Shown in pieces: positions 50,444 to 59,280 of a DNA stretch of 64,000 bases. Numbering within the stretch: the first letter of the stretch is position 1; each line of letters starts with the position of its first letter. The stretch spans positions 62,001 through 126,000 of the forward strand of contig CAXUKO010000002.1 in the NCBI GenBank assembly GCA_964251665.1. Direction: 5' to 3'. The translations under genes and the position numbers were made by a program. Source of the stretch: JBBQLG01 sp964251665 (lineage in GTDB: Bacteria > Bacteroidota > Bacteroidia > Cytophagales > Spirosomataceae). A model generated the notes under the pieces. The model was not told where the DNA came from and made no database searches. It saw nothing but the letters and a program-made list of their open reading frames with translations.

Positions 50444-51276
50444 TGTCACAATCGTACGACAAAATTTTTCGGGAGAATATTGAGGAGCTGGTCGTGCCGT
50501 TAGCGACCCGGCTCCTCAATCTTTCGATTCCTGCTCTGGAGGAGATTCCCGATGATTTGCAGGTCACCATTGAGCGGAGGCCGGATTTCCTGAAAAAGGT
50601 TATTCATCCTGACCAGAAGCAGAATTACATCCTTCACTTTGAATTCCAAACGGTTGATGATGCTGGCATGGCCGAGCGGATGCTGGAGTATTTCGCCATG
50701 TTGTATCGGAAGTATCATCTGCCGGTGAAGCAGTATGTTTTTTACATCGGCACGGGTCATTCGCGCATGCAGACCCGGATTGCGGAAGAGAATCTGGCGT
50801 TTCAGTATTCGTTGCTGAATGCCTCGGAGGTCGACTACCGGCTTTTCCTGCAATCGGCCACCCCCGAAGAAGTGTTGCTGGCGATCCTGGGCGATTTCAG
50901 TCCCGATTCATCGGAGGTCGTGTTAACGTCGTTACTGGCCCGGCTGCGCGAGTTAGAGACCCGTCCGTTGCGTTTAGCGCGCTATATCAAACAGCTCGAA
51001 GTCTTATCGAAACTGCGTAAATTGCAGAAGCTAACCGTTCAAATCTCGAAAAAAATGGCATTGGTATATGATCTGGAGACTGACATCCGGTATCGTCAGG
51101 GGCTGCGAAAAGGCGTAAAAAAAGGTAAGGCCGAAGGTCGTGAAGAAGGCCGTGAGGAAGTTATTATGATTTTGTTGAAACAAGGTGCTTTAACCATTGA
51201 GCAAATTGCTCAGGCAATAGGCTTAACTGTTGAGCAGGTACAGCAGATTGCTCAAAAAACGGCGACTGGTAAGTGA
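50443..51276 (+). CDS. Rpn/PD-(D/E)XK transposase-like nuclease family protein
   Basis: 277 residues; GTG start at 50443 overlaps the preceding TAG (TAGTG). YDKIFRENIEELVVPLATRL at the N-terminus, YILHFEFQT with the nuclease E-F-Q motif, MAERMLEYFAMLYRKY and VKQYVFYIGTG are typical of the Rpn-related family (PDDEXK_2/DUF4351-like). A Lys/Glu-rich linker (GVKKGKAEGREEGREE) leads to a C-terminal helix-turn-helix-like piece (LTIEQIAQAIGLTVEQVQQI). Members promote recombination or are domesticated; no transposon ends are seen here. Confidence 0.85.
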   Translation: MSQSYDKIFRENIEELVVPLATRLLNLSIPALEEIPDDLQVTIERRPDFLKKVIHPDQKQNYILHFEFQTVDDAGMAERMLEYFAMLYRKYHLPVKQYVFYIGTGHSRMQTRIAEENLAFQYSLLNASEVDYRLFLQSATPEEVLLAILGDFSPDSSEVVLTSLLARLRELETRPLRLARYIKQLEVLSKLRKLQKLTVQISKKMALVYDLETDIRYRQGLRKGVKKGKAEGREEGREEVIMILLKQGALTIEQIAQAIGLTVEQVQQIAQKTATGK

Positions 51277-51322
51277 CCGTGTTTGTTACTCTTGAATGCT
51301 AAAGACTCTTCCTAAACCAACC

Positions 51323-52258
51323 ATGATTCAACGACGCGATTTTGTAAAAACGACGCTCGGCGCGGCCGGAGCCATGCTGGCCAGCAATGCGGCTGTTCTG
51401 TCGGCAACCGACCTGAAAAAACCGGGCAAGAACAAATTCAAACTCGATTATGCCCCCCATATCGGCATGTTTGAAAACAGCGCCGGGAAGGACCCTATTG
51501 ACCAGATTAAGTTCATGGCCGAAATGGGTTTCCCGGCTATGGAAGATAATGGTATGATGGGCCGCGACCCGGCCTTGCAGGAGAAAATGGGTAGCGAGAT
51601 GGCCAAACTCGGTATGAAAATGGGTGTGTTCGTAGTCGATAAAGGGGGTAACGGTGCCAATACCCTCGCGGCCGGAAAACCCGAGTACATCGACATTTTT
51701 CTGAATGGTTGCCGCCGGGGCGTAGAAACAGCCAAACGATGCAACGCTAAATTCATGACCGTGGTGCCGGGCGATTTCCAGAAGAATCTACCTATGGGCA
51801 TTCAGACCGGCAACGTGATTGATGCACTGCGCCGGGGAGCCGACATTCTGGCGAAGGATGGCCTGGTAATGGTGCTGGAACCACTCAGCGATACCCCTGA
51901 TTTATTCCTGCGTGCCTCCGATCAGACCTACGCCATTTGCCGGGCCGTTAACAGTCCCGCCTGCAAAATCCTGTATGATATTTATCACATGCAGAAAAAC
52001 GAAGGGAATGTGATTACTCATATCGACCTGGCCTGGAATGAGATTGGCTATTTTCAGATCGGCGATAACCCCGGCCGGAAGGAGCCTACAACGGGAGAGA
52101 TCAATTACAAAAAGATTTTTGAGCACATTTATAAGAAGCAGAAAGAAGCCGGACGCGAGTATATTTTCGGGATGGAACATGGTAACTCAAAGTCGGGTAA
52201 AGACGGCGAAGTTGCCCTGATTCAGGCCTATGTGGAGTCGGATAGCTTCGTGGTATAG
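51323..52258 (+). CDS. TIM-barrel isomerase (hydroxypyruvate isomerase-like), Tat-exported
   Basis: 311 residues from ATG at 51323. Starts with a twin-arginine signal (QRRDFVKTTLGAAGAML). Barrel motifs: NKFKLDYAPHIGMF, GMKMGVFVVDK, AKFMTVVPGD, LVMVLEPLS with the metal-binding Glu, CKILYDIYHMQKNEGN with Asp/His, and FGMEHGNSKSG with a final Glu/His. AP-endonuclease-2/xylose-isomerase-like fold. In Bacteroidota these exported proteins work on keto-sugars next to dehydrogenases, which suits the neighbouring PVC-type enzyme and the Gfo/Idh/MocA gene. A 16-bp terminator follows. Confidence 0.88.
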   Translation: MIQRRDFVKTTLGAAGAMLASNAAVLSATDLKKPGKNKFKLDYAPHIGMFENSAGKDPIDQIKFMAEMGFPAMEDNGMMGRDPALQEKMGSEMAKLGMKMGVFVVDKGGNGANTLAAGKPEYIDIFLNGCRRGVETAKRCNAKFMTVVPGDFQKNLPMGIQTGNVIDALRRGADILAKDGLVMVLEPLSDTPDLFLRASDQTYAICRAVNSPACKILYDIYHMQKNEGNVITHIDLAWNEIGYFQIGDNPGRKEPTTGEINYKKIFEHIYKKQKEAGREYIFGMEHGNSKSGKDGEVALIQAYVESDSFVV

Positions 52259-52282
52259 CCGTAATGCCAGAGTACGTACAAT

Positions 52283-52317
52283 GCAAAACGCCCGACCAAT
52301 CTGGTCGGGCGTTTTGC
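52283..52317. terminator. Perfect 16-bp terminator
   Basis: GCAAAACGCCCGACCA (52283-52298), loop ATC, TGGTCGGGCGTTTTGC (52302-52317). Located between convergent genes (stops at 52258 and 52337), useful for both. Confidence 0.9.
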
Positions 52318-52336
52318 TGTATAGGCTCGTAAAAAC

Positions 52337-52645
52337 TTATAGCACCACTACTGAGTTCTCCGCACCGGCAACACCACTGGCCACATATTTGTCAGCAGAC
52401 CAATCGTTCTCCCACTTCGATCCGTCCAGCAGGAAACGGTATTGATATTCGCCACCTACGGGCAATTCGACCGTTGTTTTGTACGAACCGTCCTTCTGTT
52501 TTTTCAGTGCCAGGGCGTTTACATCCCAGCCATTGAATTCACCAACCAGGGCAACGGCTTTGGCACCGTTAACGGCTTCAGCGGGTAATTCAAACGTTAC
52601 TTTAGCAATAGGCTTACTTTTGAGAAATTGTTTGGCGATGGCCAT
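52337..52645 (-). CDS. Isoamylase early-set (CBM48/AMPK-glycogen-binding-like) protein
   Basis: 102 residues. AVALVGEFNGWDVNALALKK and GEYQYRFLLDGSKWENDWSA are the conserved strands of the CBM48/early-set domain, with the Trp residues that bind alpha-glucans. The whole protein is this one domain plus a short basic N-terminus (MAIAKQFLKSKPIAKV). It probably binds glycogen or acts as a regulatory subunit; it has no catalytic residues. Frequently found as a stand-alone gene in Cytophagales. Confidence 0.85.
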   Translation of the reverse strand: MAIAKQFLKSKPIAKVTFELPAEAVNGAKAVALVGEFNGWDVNALALKKQKDGSYKTTVELPVGGEYQYRFLLDGSKWENDWSADKYVASGVAGAENSVVVL

Positions 52646-52800
52646 ACGAAGAGGTTTGTTTGGTTTCTGTTCGTAAAATTATATCATAAAATTAATAAGA
52701 TGCTACTAATCAGTAAGTTGATTTATAAAATTGTTTAAATAATACTAATAGATATTTTTTGAATTATATTTAGTCTTGTAGATATGTATGCTTAAGGTTA
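52646..52800. other. AT-rich spacer between the early-set gene and pnuC
   Basis: The stretch 52676-52800 is strikingly AT-rich compared with the rest, with many A and T tracts. It must contain the promoter of the early-set gene (minus strand) and follows the end of pnuC. No ORF or clear TTG/TAnnTTTG pair is supported. Possible UP-element or curved DNA. Confidence 0.4.
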
Positions 52801-53478
52801 CTAAGCAACTGAATTTATATTTACTTGATAAGCAGTGAATTCCCGTTGCCAATGAACGAGTCCATGCAGAGCAATGCCGCAAAAAACGGCATATTCCAGA
52901 CTGACTAAACGCACGCCTTTCACGTAATAGATGTACGTGCTGATGGCGTCGATGAACAGCCAGACCCACCAGCATTCGAGCTTTTTATAAACCATCATAT
53001 ACGTTCCGGCAATGCTGAGAATACTGGTGAACGAGTCGAGGTAAGGGAAGGCACCCGGCTTGCTGAACAGAACCGGAAACCAGGTATGCAGGTTGCTGGC
53101 AAATGTACCCAGGACGGCAGTGGAAGTTAAGGTGATTACACTCAGATTGGCCCATTGCTGTTTAGTAACCCGCGTGATGCGAAGGCTGTTTTGAGCATAT
53201 TTCCCGACTCCGGATGGGTGTGTCCAACGGTACCAGCCTTGCAGGTAAGTAGCAAAAAAGAACCCCTGCAACAACATATCGGGATACAATTGAACCTGGT
53301 AAAACAGGAAGAAAAACAGCACGGTGCTGATTACCCCGATGGGCCACGTCCACACATTATTGCGGGCGACGAGCCATGTTGCCAACCCGCCCGCAAACAC
53401 ACCCGCCAGTTCCAGGTAACTCATTGAATACTCCCACAGGGTAAACGCTATGGTTTTGATGTCAAAAAATTGGATCAT
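52801..53478 (-). CDS. pnuC: Nicotinamide riboside/mononucleotide transporter PnuC
   Basis: 225 residues, seven membrane helices. NNVWTWPIGVISTVLFFFLF, FYQVQLYPDMLLQGFFFATY, LQGWYRWTH and WWVWLFIDAISTYIYYVKG are the PnuC signature, with W..G...W motifs lining the nicotinamide-riboside site. It facilitates NR uptake for NAD salvage. In many Bacteroidota it is under a TPP or NAD riboswitch; nothing of that kind is seen upstream, where the divergent oxidoreductase gene begins. Confidence 0.93.
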   Translation of the reverse strand: MIQFFDIKTIAFTLWEYSMSYLELAGVFAGGLATWLVARNNVWTWPIGVISTVLFFFLFYQVQLYPDMLLQGFFFATYLQGWYRWTHPSGVGKYAQNSLRITRVTKQQWANLSVITLTSTAVLGTFASNLHTWFPVLFSKPGAFPYLDSFTSILSIAGTYMMVYKKLECWWVWLFIDAISTYIYYVKGVRLVSLEYAVFCGIALHGLVHWQREFTAYQVNINSVA

Positions 53479-53485
53479 AACGGGG

Positions 53486-53512
53486 TTGTTGCCGTGGGGC
53501 TGTCTATATTTG
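53486..53512 (+). promoter_or_regulatory. Candidate promoter of the Gfo/Idh/MocA gene
   Basis: A perfect TAnnTTTG (TATATTTG) lies at 53505-53512. A TTG at 53486-53488 precedes it by 16 bases, a little short of the usual 19-20. About 90 bases before the ATG at 53605. Confidence 0.4.
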
Positions 53513-53604
53513 ATCGCACGAAAATACGCGGCAAACGGATTGTCCGACCAATCTATTTCGGGATGAGCATCCGTTTAGTCTACCACAAAACCCTTAATCA
53601 ACGT

Positions 53605-54801
53605 ATGCAACGCATCGCTATGCTCGGGGGCGGCTTTATTGGTCGCTTCTATGCCGATTCACTACAGGGCCAACGCAGCCGCGACCGGATCGTGGCCATC
53701 TACGCCCGCCGGGAAGAAACCGCCCAAAAATTTGCTGCCGACTACGGTTGTGATGTTGCCTTGACGGATATGGAAGCCGTCATTGCGCATCCCGACGTCG
53801 ATATGGTCTGTATTGCCCTGCCGAACAACATTCACGAAGCGGCTGTGCTGCTCTGCGCCAAACACAAAAAGAATGTGATGTGTACCAAGCCACTGGGCCG
53901 CAACGCTGAGGAGGCTCTGCGAATGATGCAGGCCGCCGAAGAAGCCGGTATTTTCGCTGGCTATCTGGAGGATTTATGCTATACACCCAAATTTCTGAAA
54001 TCGCTGGAAAGCGTTAAAAATGGCGCGCTGGGCCGTATCCTCTGGGCTAAATCACGCGAAACGCACCCCGGTCCGCACTCCGACTGGTTCTGGGATAAAG
54101 AGCAGGCCGGTGGTGGCGCTATGCTCGATCTGGGTTGCCACTGTGTGGAAATCGGCCGGAGTTTTATTGGTAAAGACGTGCGTCCGGTAGAAGTGATGTG
54201 CTGGGCAGCCACGCAGGTGAAGCCTATCGACGCGGAGGATCACGCCATTGGCTTGGTTAAGTACGAGAACGGGGCCATCGGTCAGTTTGAGGTGAGTTGG
54301 ACGTTTCGGGGTGGGATGGACCTGCGCGATGAAGTGATGGGTACCGAAGGCACCATCTGGATCAATAACTTCCTGCGGACGGGTTTCGAGATGTTTACAA
54401 CCGGTAAAGGTGCCGATTATGTAGCCGAAAAAGCTGAATCCAACTCAGGCTGGCTGTTTCCCGTCGGCGACGAAGTGAATGATCTGGGCTACAATCATAT
54501 GTTCGCCGATATGTTCAATGCGCAGGAGCAGGGCCGCGAACCCGCCGAAACATTTTATGATGGATACATCGTTAATGCTATTCTGGATGCTGCCTATAAA
54601 TCGGCTGAAACGAAGCAGTGGGAACCCGTAAATCTGCCTGTATGGCGCGGTCAGGAAGGTTTATCGCAGGAAACGACGCTGGTTGATTACGATGAGCAGT
54701 ATTATCTCGTTAAAGAAGAGTTGATGACGCATGACGGGCGCCACAAGATTATCCTGAAAGATAAGACAACCGGCAAGATCATCGAGCGTGATTTAGTTTA
54801 A
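53605..54801 (+). CDS. Gfo/Idh/MocA family oxidoreductase
   Basis: 398 residues from ATG at 53605 (MQRIAMLGGGFIGRFYADSL); the longer ORF from 53470 crosses the candidate promoter. Rossmann domain with GGGFIG, CTKPLGRNAEEA (the conserved K-P), EDLCYTPKFL and H.G.HSDWFWDKEQAGGGAM with LDLGCHCVEI, which holds the catalytic His. It oxidises or isomerises a sugar, inositol or similar with NAD(P). No signal peptide, therefore cytoplasmic. Ends before the long hairpin at 54818-54880. Confidence 0.92.
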   Translation: MQRIAMLGGGFIGRFYADSLQGQRSRDRIVAIYARREETAQKFAADYGCDVALTDMEAVIAHPDVDMVCIALPNNIHEAAVLLCAKHKKNVMCTKPLGRNAEEALRMMQAAEEAGIFAGYLEDLCYTPKFLKSLESVKNGALGRILWAKSRETHPGPHSDWFWDKEQAGGGAMLDLGCHCVEIGRSFIGKDVRPVEVMCWAATQVKPIDAEDHAIGLVKYENGAIGQFEVSWTFRGGMDLRDEVMGTEGTIWINNFLRTGFEMFTTGKGADYVAEKAESNSGWLFPVGDEVNDLGYNHMFADMFNAQEQGREPAETFYDGYIVNAILDAAYKSAETKQWEPVNLPVWRGQEGLSQETTLVDYDEQYYLVKEELMTHDGRHKIILKDKTTGKIIERDLV

Positions 54802-54817
54802 ACGTAACACAGGTCGA

Positions 54818-54880
54818 GTTTTTGTCATCCTGAAGGATCTTAGAGAATTGACTGATAAGATCCTTCAGGATGACAAAAAC
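54818..54880. repeat. Perfect 25-bp hairpin with GTCATCCTGAAGGATCTT core
   Basis: Bases 54818-54842 pair without mismatch with 54856-54880 around a 13-base loop. Runs of five T and five A at the stem base make it terminator-like in both directions. Its core looks like a repeat that recurs in intergenic regions of related genomes (from memory, not searched). Located between two codirectional genes. Confidence 0.8.
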
Positions 54881-54904
54881 CGACAACCACAAACTCCCCG
54901 CGTT

Positions 54905-56290
54905 ATGAAATACTACGAGTCAATTATTGATACCATCGGCGATACCCCCCTGATTAAGCTGAATAAGCTGGCTAAGGGCATTAAGGGCACCGTACTGGCT
55001 AAAGTCGAATATTTTAACCCCGGTAACTCGGTAAAAGACCGCATTGCCGTGCGCATGATTGAGGATGCCGAAAAAGCGGGGCTGCTGAAACCGGGTGGCA
55101 CCATCATCGAGGGCACCAGTGGTAATACGGGAATGGGGCTTGCCCTTGCCGCCATCGCCAAAGGATACAAATGTATCTTCACCATGTCCGACAAGCAGTC
55201 GAAGGAGAAGAGTGATATTCTGCGGGCTGTGGGTGCCGACGTAATTGTTTGCCCAACCAACGTGCCGCCCGAAGACCCGCGTTCGTATTACTCCGTCTCG
55301 AGACGGCTGAATCAGGAAATTCCGAACTCGTTCTATCCCAACCAGTATGATAACGTCTCCAACTCGGCGGCCCACTATGAGGGTACCGGCCCCGAAATCT
55401 GGCGTGATACCGATGGCCGAATTACCCACTTTGCGGCTGGCGTTGGTACGGGTGGCACCATCAGCGGTACCGCTAAATTCCTGAAAGAGCAAAACCCGGA
55501 TATTGTTGCGATCGGGTTGGATACCTACGGATCGGTGTTCAAAAAGTACAAGGAAACCGGTATTTTCGACGAGAACGAAGTGTATCCGTACATGACGGAG
55601 GGGATTGGCGAAGACATTCTGCCTAAAAACGTGAACTTCGACGTGATCGACCAGTTCATTAAAGTCACCGATAAAGACGCGGCTATTATGGCACGTCGAT
55701 TATCACGGGAAGAAGGGTTATTTGTCGGTTGGTCGTGCGGTACGGCGGTTCACGGCGCGTTGGAATACGCCCGCGAGCATCTGAAAGAGGAGGATGTGAT
55801 GGTGATTCTGCTGCCCGACCACGGCACACGCTACCTCGGCAAAATCTACAACGATATCTGGATGAAAGACCACGGATTTCTGGAATCCCGTGAATTTTCG
55901 ACCGCCCGTGACATCATCCACGCCCGAAATGGACATAACGGACGATCTGGACTGACTACTATTGGTACTGGTGTCACGGTGAGTCAGGCCATTCAGGTGC
56001 TGAGTCGGCAGGGTATTTCGCAACTGCCCGTTACCGACGGCACCGGGCATATTGTGGGGAGTTTGAACGATTCAACCATTCTCAATAAACTCATCGAAGA
56101 CCCGACCATCAAGGATAAACCGGTGGGTGAGGTAATGGACAAACCGTTTAAGTTTGTCGGGTTGGACAATACGGTCGATGCCCTTTCCTCACTCATCGAC
56201 CGGGAGAACAAAGCCCTGCTTGTGCGCGACGAAACCGAACAGGTACACATTATTACGCAGGCCGATTTGCTGGCTGCTATGACAGCGTAG
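54905..56290 (+). CDS. Cystathionine beta-synthase
   Basis: 461 residues from ATG at 54905 (MKYYESIIDTIGDTPLIKLN); the longer ORF begins inside the hairpin. PLP-dependent fold II: PGNSVKDRIA contains the Lys that binds PLP, GTSGNTGMGLA the phosphate loop, AGVGTGGTISGTAKFLKE a second cofactor loop. From about residue 330 two CBS domains follow (VSQAIQVLSRQGISQLPVTD; VGEVMDKPFKFVGLDNTVDA), normally the AdoMet-type regulatory part. It condenses serine (or O-acetylserine) with homocysteine; a cysteine-synthase activity cannot be excluded. A terminator follows. Confidence 0.92.
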   Translation: MKYYESIIDTIGDTPLIKLNKLAKGIKGTVLAKVEYFNPGNSVKDRIAVRMIEDAEKAGLLKPGGTIIEGTSGNTGMGLALAAIAKGYKCIFTMSDKQSKEKSDILRAVGADVIVCPTNVPPEDPRSYYSVSRRLNQEIPNSFYPNQYDNVSNSAAHYEGTGPEIWRDTDGRITHFAAGVGTGGTISGTAKFLKEQNPDIVAIGLDTYGSVFKKYKETGIFDENEVYPYMTEGIGEDILPKNVNFDVIDQFIKVTDKDAAIMARRLSREEGLFVGWSCGTAVHGALEYAREHLKEEDVMVILLPDHGTRYLGKIYNDIWMKDHGFLESREFSTARDIIHARNGHNGRSGLTTIGTGVTVSQAIQVLSRQGISQLPVTDGTGHIVGSLNDSTILNKLIEDPTIKDKPVGEVMDKPFKFVGLDNTVDALSSLIDRENKALLVRDETEQVHIITQADLLAAMTA

Positions 56291-56296
56291 GCAACT

Positions 56297-56330
56297 GCTA
56301 ACCAGCCTTATACCCTGAGGGCTGGTTAGC
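56297..56330 (+). terminator. Terminator after cystathionine beta-synthase
   Basis: GCTAACCAGCC (56297-56307) pairs perfectly with GGCTGGTTAGC (56320-56330), six bases after the stop codon. No T-run follows. Confidence 0.6.
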
Positions 56331-56362
56331 GGACTTAGACTTTTGTATATTGCTCTAAAATC

Positions 56363-56980
56363 ATGCACATCATGGCGGCAGAAATGGCCATTCAGGAGCT
56401 AGAATCAGCACAACAGCCAATTCCAGCTTATCTGATTTATGAGACACTCAACGGGAAGCCTCTCTATCGAAAGGGGTACAAAGAGGTATTGGCCAAACAA
56501 AAAACTCCCGGTGAAGTAATGGGTTGCAGCGACATTCAGGCAATTATTGTGTCTACTTTATACGCTTATCTCTACAATAAGTCCAACCGTAAAGCCTACT
56601 GGATAGTGACCAACGAGCCGGGTCTGCATATTCAGCTGGGTGATAATTTATCCAATGACATCGCTTTTTACGAAAAGGACAAAGTAACGGTCAAAGGGAA
56701 ATTCTTCGATGTGGCACCGAAGGTGGTGGTTGAAGTAGACATTAAAATAGATCTGGAAGCGTTTCCGGCTAAAGCCCAGGATTATGTTAATCAGAAGACA
56801 CAAGCCATGCTCGACTTTGGCACCGAACGCGTCATTTGGATTACAACCCAGTCGCGTAAGGTGCTGGTCGCTACCCGGGGTGAAAACTGGATTACGTTTA
56901 ACTGGGATGCCACCATTCCGGTACTCGACGATGTCACCCTGAATGTCGCGGCTGTACTGACTGAAGAAGGGGTGTTGTAG
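56363..56980 (+). CDS. Uma2 family (DUF820) putative nuclease
   Basis: 205 residues; ATG at 56363, with ATG 56372 and 56384 also possible. Close paralogue of the protein at 352-966: YLIYETLNGKPLYRKGYKEV, VTNEPGLHIQLGDNLSNDIA, VVVEVDIKIDLEAF, MLDFGTERVIWITTQSRKV, NWDATIPVLDDV. The E-V-D pattern plus the later hydrophobic strand fits the PD-(D/E)XK fold of Uma2. Convergent with rsgA (20 bases). Function unknown. Confidence 0.82.
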   Translation: MHIMAAEMAIQELESAQQPIPAYLIYETLNGKPLYRKGYKEVLAKQKTPGEVMGCSDIQAIIVSTLYAYLYNKSNRKAYWIVTNEPGLHIQLGDNLSNDIAFYEKDKVTVKGKFFDVAPKVVVEVDIKIDLEAFPAKAQDYVNQKTQAMLDFGTERVIWITTQSRKVLVATRGENWITFNWDATIPVLDDVTLNVAAVLTEEGVL

Positions 56981-57000
56981 CCCCTGTTCCCCATAGGGGG

Positions 57001-57927
57001 CTACCTCCGGTTATCCCCGCCCTCCATCATGCTTAGATAGCTCAGATAGCGGCTATCGGCGATTTCACCAGCTTCAACGGCTTCTTTTATGGCGCAACCC
57101 GGCTCGTTCAGGTGTAGACAGTTGGCATAACGGCACTGGTTCAGCCGTTCCCGCATCTCAGGGAAATAGTGGCCAATCTCAGTTTTAGTGGTGTCCATCA
57201 GGCCCAGTTCCTTAATGCCCGGCGTGTCGATAATAAACGTATTAGGTGCCAGCTCAAACATCTCGGCAAACGTGGTGGTGTGAACACCTTTGTTGGCAAA
57301 CGTCGAGACTTCGGTGGTGCGGAGGTCCAGTTCCGGTGCCACAGCATTAACCAGCGATGATTTACCCACGCCCGAATGACCCGCCAGCAGCGTGACTTTC
57401 TGGTCGAGAAGCTGCCGGAACGCATCGACACCAACGGCCTCCGTTGCTGATGTACTCAGACAGGGATACCCGATTTTCTGGTACAGGTCAATGACTTCCT
57501 GCTGAAAAGCCAGCCCATCGTCACCCAGTAAATCTGACTTATTGAAAACCAGCGTCGTTGGGATGCGAAACGATTCAGCTGTAACTAAAAAACGGTCAAT
57601 AAAGCCCATTGACGTGCGCGGAAACGCCAGGGTAATGATCATCACGGCCTGATCGATGTTGGCCGCCAGAATATGTCCATGGGCCGTTTTATGCACTGAT
57701 TGGCGAATAATATAATTTTCGCGTGGGGCAATTTCGGAAATGATCGCCGTGTTTTCAGCCTCATCTTCAACTTCGTACTGCACCCGGTCGCCAACCGCAA
57801 TTGGGTTAGTAACTTTCAATCCTTTAATCTTGAATTTTCCCTTAAGCCGGGCGCGGTAAATATGTCCGTCTTCATTGCGAACGTCGTACCACGAGCCGGT
57901 CGAGCGGATGACTAAGCCTTGTTTCAA
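57001..57927 (-). CDS. rsgA: Ribosome small subunit GTPase RsgA
   Basis: 308 residues. OB-fold N-terminus (GDRVQYEVEDEAENTAIISE), then a circularly permuted GTPase with motif order G4 (FNKSDLL), G1 (GHSGVGKSSLVNAV) and G3 (DTPGIKELGL), and a C-terminal zinc finger (CRYANCLHLNEPGCAIKEAV). It assists late maturation of the 30S subunit. It lies 52 bases downstream of waaA on the same strand. Confidence 0.96.
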   Translation of the reverse strand: MKQGLVIRSTGSWYDVRNEDGHIYRARLKGKFKIKGLKVTNPIAVGDRVQYEVEDEAENTAIISEIAPRENYIIRQSVHKTAHGHILAANIDQAVMIITLAFPRTSMGFIDRFLVTAESFRIPTTLVFNKSDLLGDDGLAFQQEVIDLYQKIGYPCLSTSATEAVGVDAFRQLLDQKVTLLAGHSGVGKSSLVNAVAPELDLRTTEVSTFANKGVHTTTFAEMFELAPNTFIIDTPGIKELGLMDTTKTEIGHYFPEMRERLNQCRYANCLHLNEPGCAIKEAVEAGEIADSRYLSYLSMMEGGDNRR

Positions 57928-57979
57928 TGAGTGATCGATTGAGTGAATGAGTAATGAAATGAATGAGTCACTGTCATAC

Positions 57980-59242
57980 TCACAGATTCTTTACCAGATT
58001 AGCTACAACCTGCATAACGGTCGCCGTTGCCCCAATGTTCCGCCGAACGTATTCACGGCTTATTCGAGCCGTTTGGGCAAGCAGAACCGAGTTGATGTAC
58101 AGTCGCCGAAAGGCCGTATCCAGTTCCTGAACTGTCGTTACCGGAAAGGCAGCCCCTTCGGTCACCAAGTCCACCGCTTCCTGAAACCGGCTGTAATTGG
58201 GTCCAAAAAACAAGGATAAGCCGAAGGTGGCCGCTTCCAGACTGTTGTGCAACCCCTTCCCGAACGCGCCACCGATGTAGGCGAACTCACCGTATTGATA
58301 CAGCGACGACAGCATTCCAACATTATCAATAAAGAGATAACTAAACGCGGAGGCAGGGTGATTAGTCAATCCGTTGATCAGGGCCGAGTACCGAACCGAT
58401 GGGCCAACCAGTTGGTCACGCCACCGCTCAATTTCGCCATCGTGAATTTCGTGGGGGGCAATAATTACTTTAAGCGGTTCATCGAATCCGTTCAGAAAGG
58501 GAATCAGTATATCCATGTCGGCCGCCCATGCACTGCCGACGACAAGCAAAGGTTCCCCCTGCTTAAACGCAGCTGCGACAGGAATATCTTTACGGGCTGC
58601 TGCCACTTGGGCTACCCGGTCAAAACGGGTGTCGCCCGCCAACATTACTTCGTGAATGTTAATAGAATTCAGCAATTCGACCGATTCCTGATTTTGAACG
58701 AGTAAACAGGCAAACTGACGAAGCATGTTTCGGTAGAAATCACCGTACCACCGGAAGAAAATCTGATTGGGTCGGAAAATGGCCGAGAACGAGAGGATGG
58801 GAACACCAGCCGCTTTCAGTTCGTGGAGGTAGAAATGCCAAAACTCGTACTTGATGAAAAATGCAATGGCTGGCTTTACCGTTGCAACAAAGTCAAAGGC
58901 GTTAGCGGGCGTGTCATTGGGTAAATAAATGATGAAATCTGCCCCGGTATACTGTTTTCGGACTTCGTAGCCGGAGGGCGAAAAAAACGTCAGCAGAATT
59001 TTATAGTTAGGGTATTGCGTCCGAAAAGCTTCCATAACCGGTCGTCCCTGCTCGAACTCGCCCAACGATGCGGCATGAAACCAGGCGATGGGGGCAGTGT
59101 TGGTATGAAGCAGGGCTTTGAGGTTTGGCAACCAGTTTCGTCGGCCTTCGACCCAGCGTTTTGCCTTTGGGTTAAACGGCGAAACCAGCTTAATCAGGAA
59201 CTGGTATAGATGAATACCTGTTAAATAAATCAATTTCGACAC
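57980..59242 (-). CDS. waaA: 3-deoxy-D-manno-octulosonic acid (Kdo) transferase
   Basis: 420 residues from GTG at 59242 (VSKLIYLTGIHLYQFLIKLV), which matches the usual membrane-anchor N-terminus; the 13 codons upstream to 59281 would begin with TTG and are not family-like. FNPKAKRWVEGR, WFHAASLGEFEQGRPV with the catalytic Glu, FYRNMLRQFACLLVQNQESV, PHEIHDGEIERW and YIGGAFGKGLHNSLEAATFG are all typical. Adds Kdo to lipid IVA in lipopolysaccharide synthesis, which shows a Gram-negative outer membrane. Confidence 0.95.
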   Translation of the reverse strand: MSKLIYLTGIHLYQFLIKLVSPFNPKAKRWVEGRRNWLPNLKALLHTNTAPIAWFHAASLGEFEQGRPVMEAFRTQYPNYKILLTFFSPSGYEVRKQYTGADFIIYLPNDTPANAFDFVATVKPAIAFFIKYEFWHFYLHELKAAGVPILSFSAIFRPNQIFFRWYGDFYRNMLRQFACLLVQNQESVELLNSINIHEVMLAGDTRFDRVAQVAAARKDIPVAAAFKQGEPLLVVGSAWAADMDILIPFLNGFDEPLKVIIAPHEIHDGEIERWRDQLVGPSVRYSALINGLTNHPASAFSYLFIDNVGMLSSLYQYGEFAYIGGAFGKGLHNSLEAATFGLSLFFGPNYSRFQEAVDLVTEGAAFPVTTVQELDTAFRRLYINSVLLAQTARISREYVRRNIGATATVMQVVANLVKNL

Positions 59243-59280
59243 GGTGCCTTTTTGGCCCAAAGTTACCCAATCCAACGGCA

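Noticed and set aside
50443..51276. Active transposon at the Rpn-like gene
   Set aside because: No terminal inverted repeats, target duplications or second transposition gene are visible around it.
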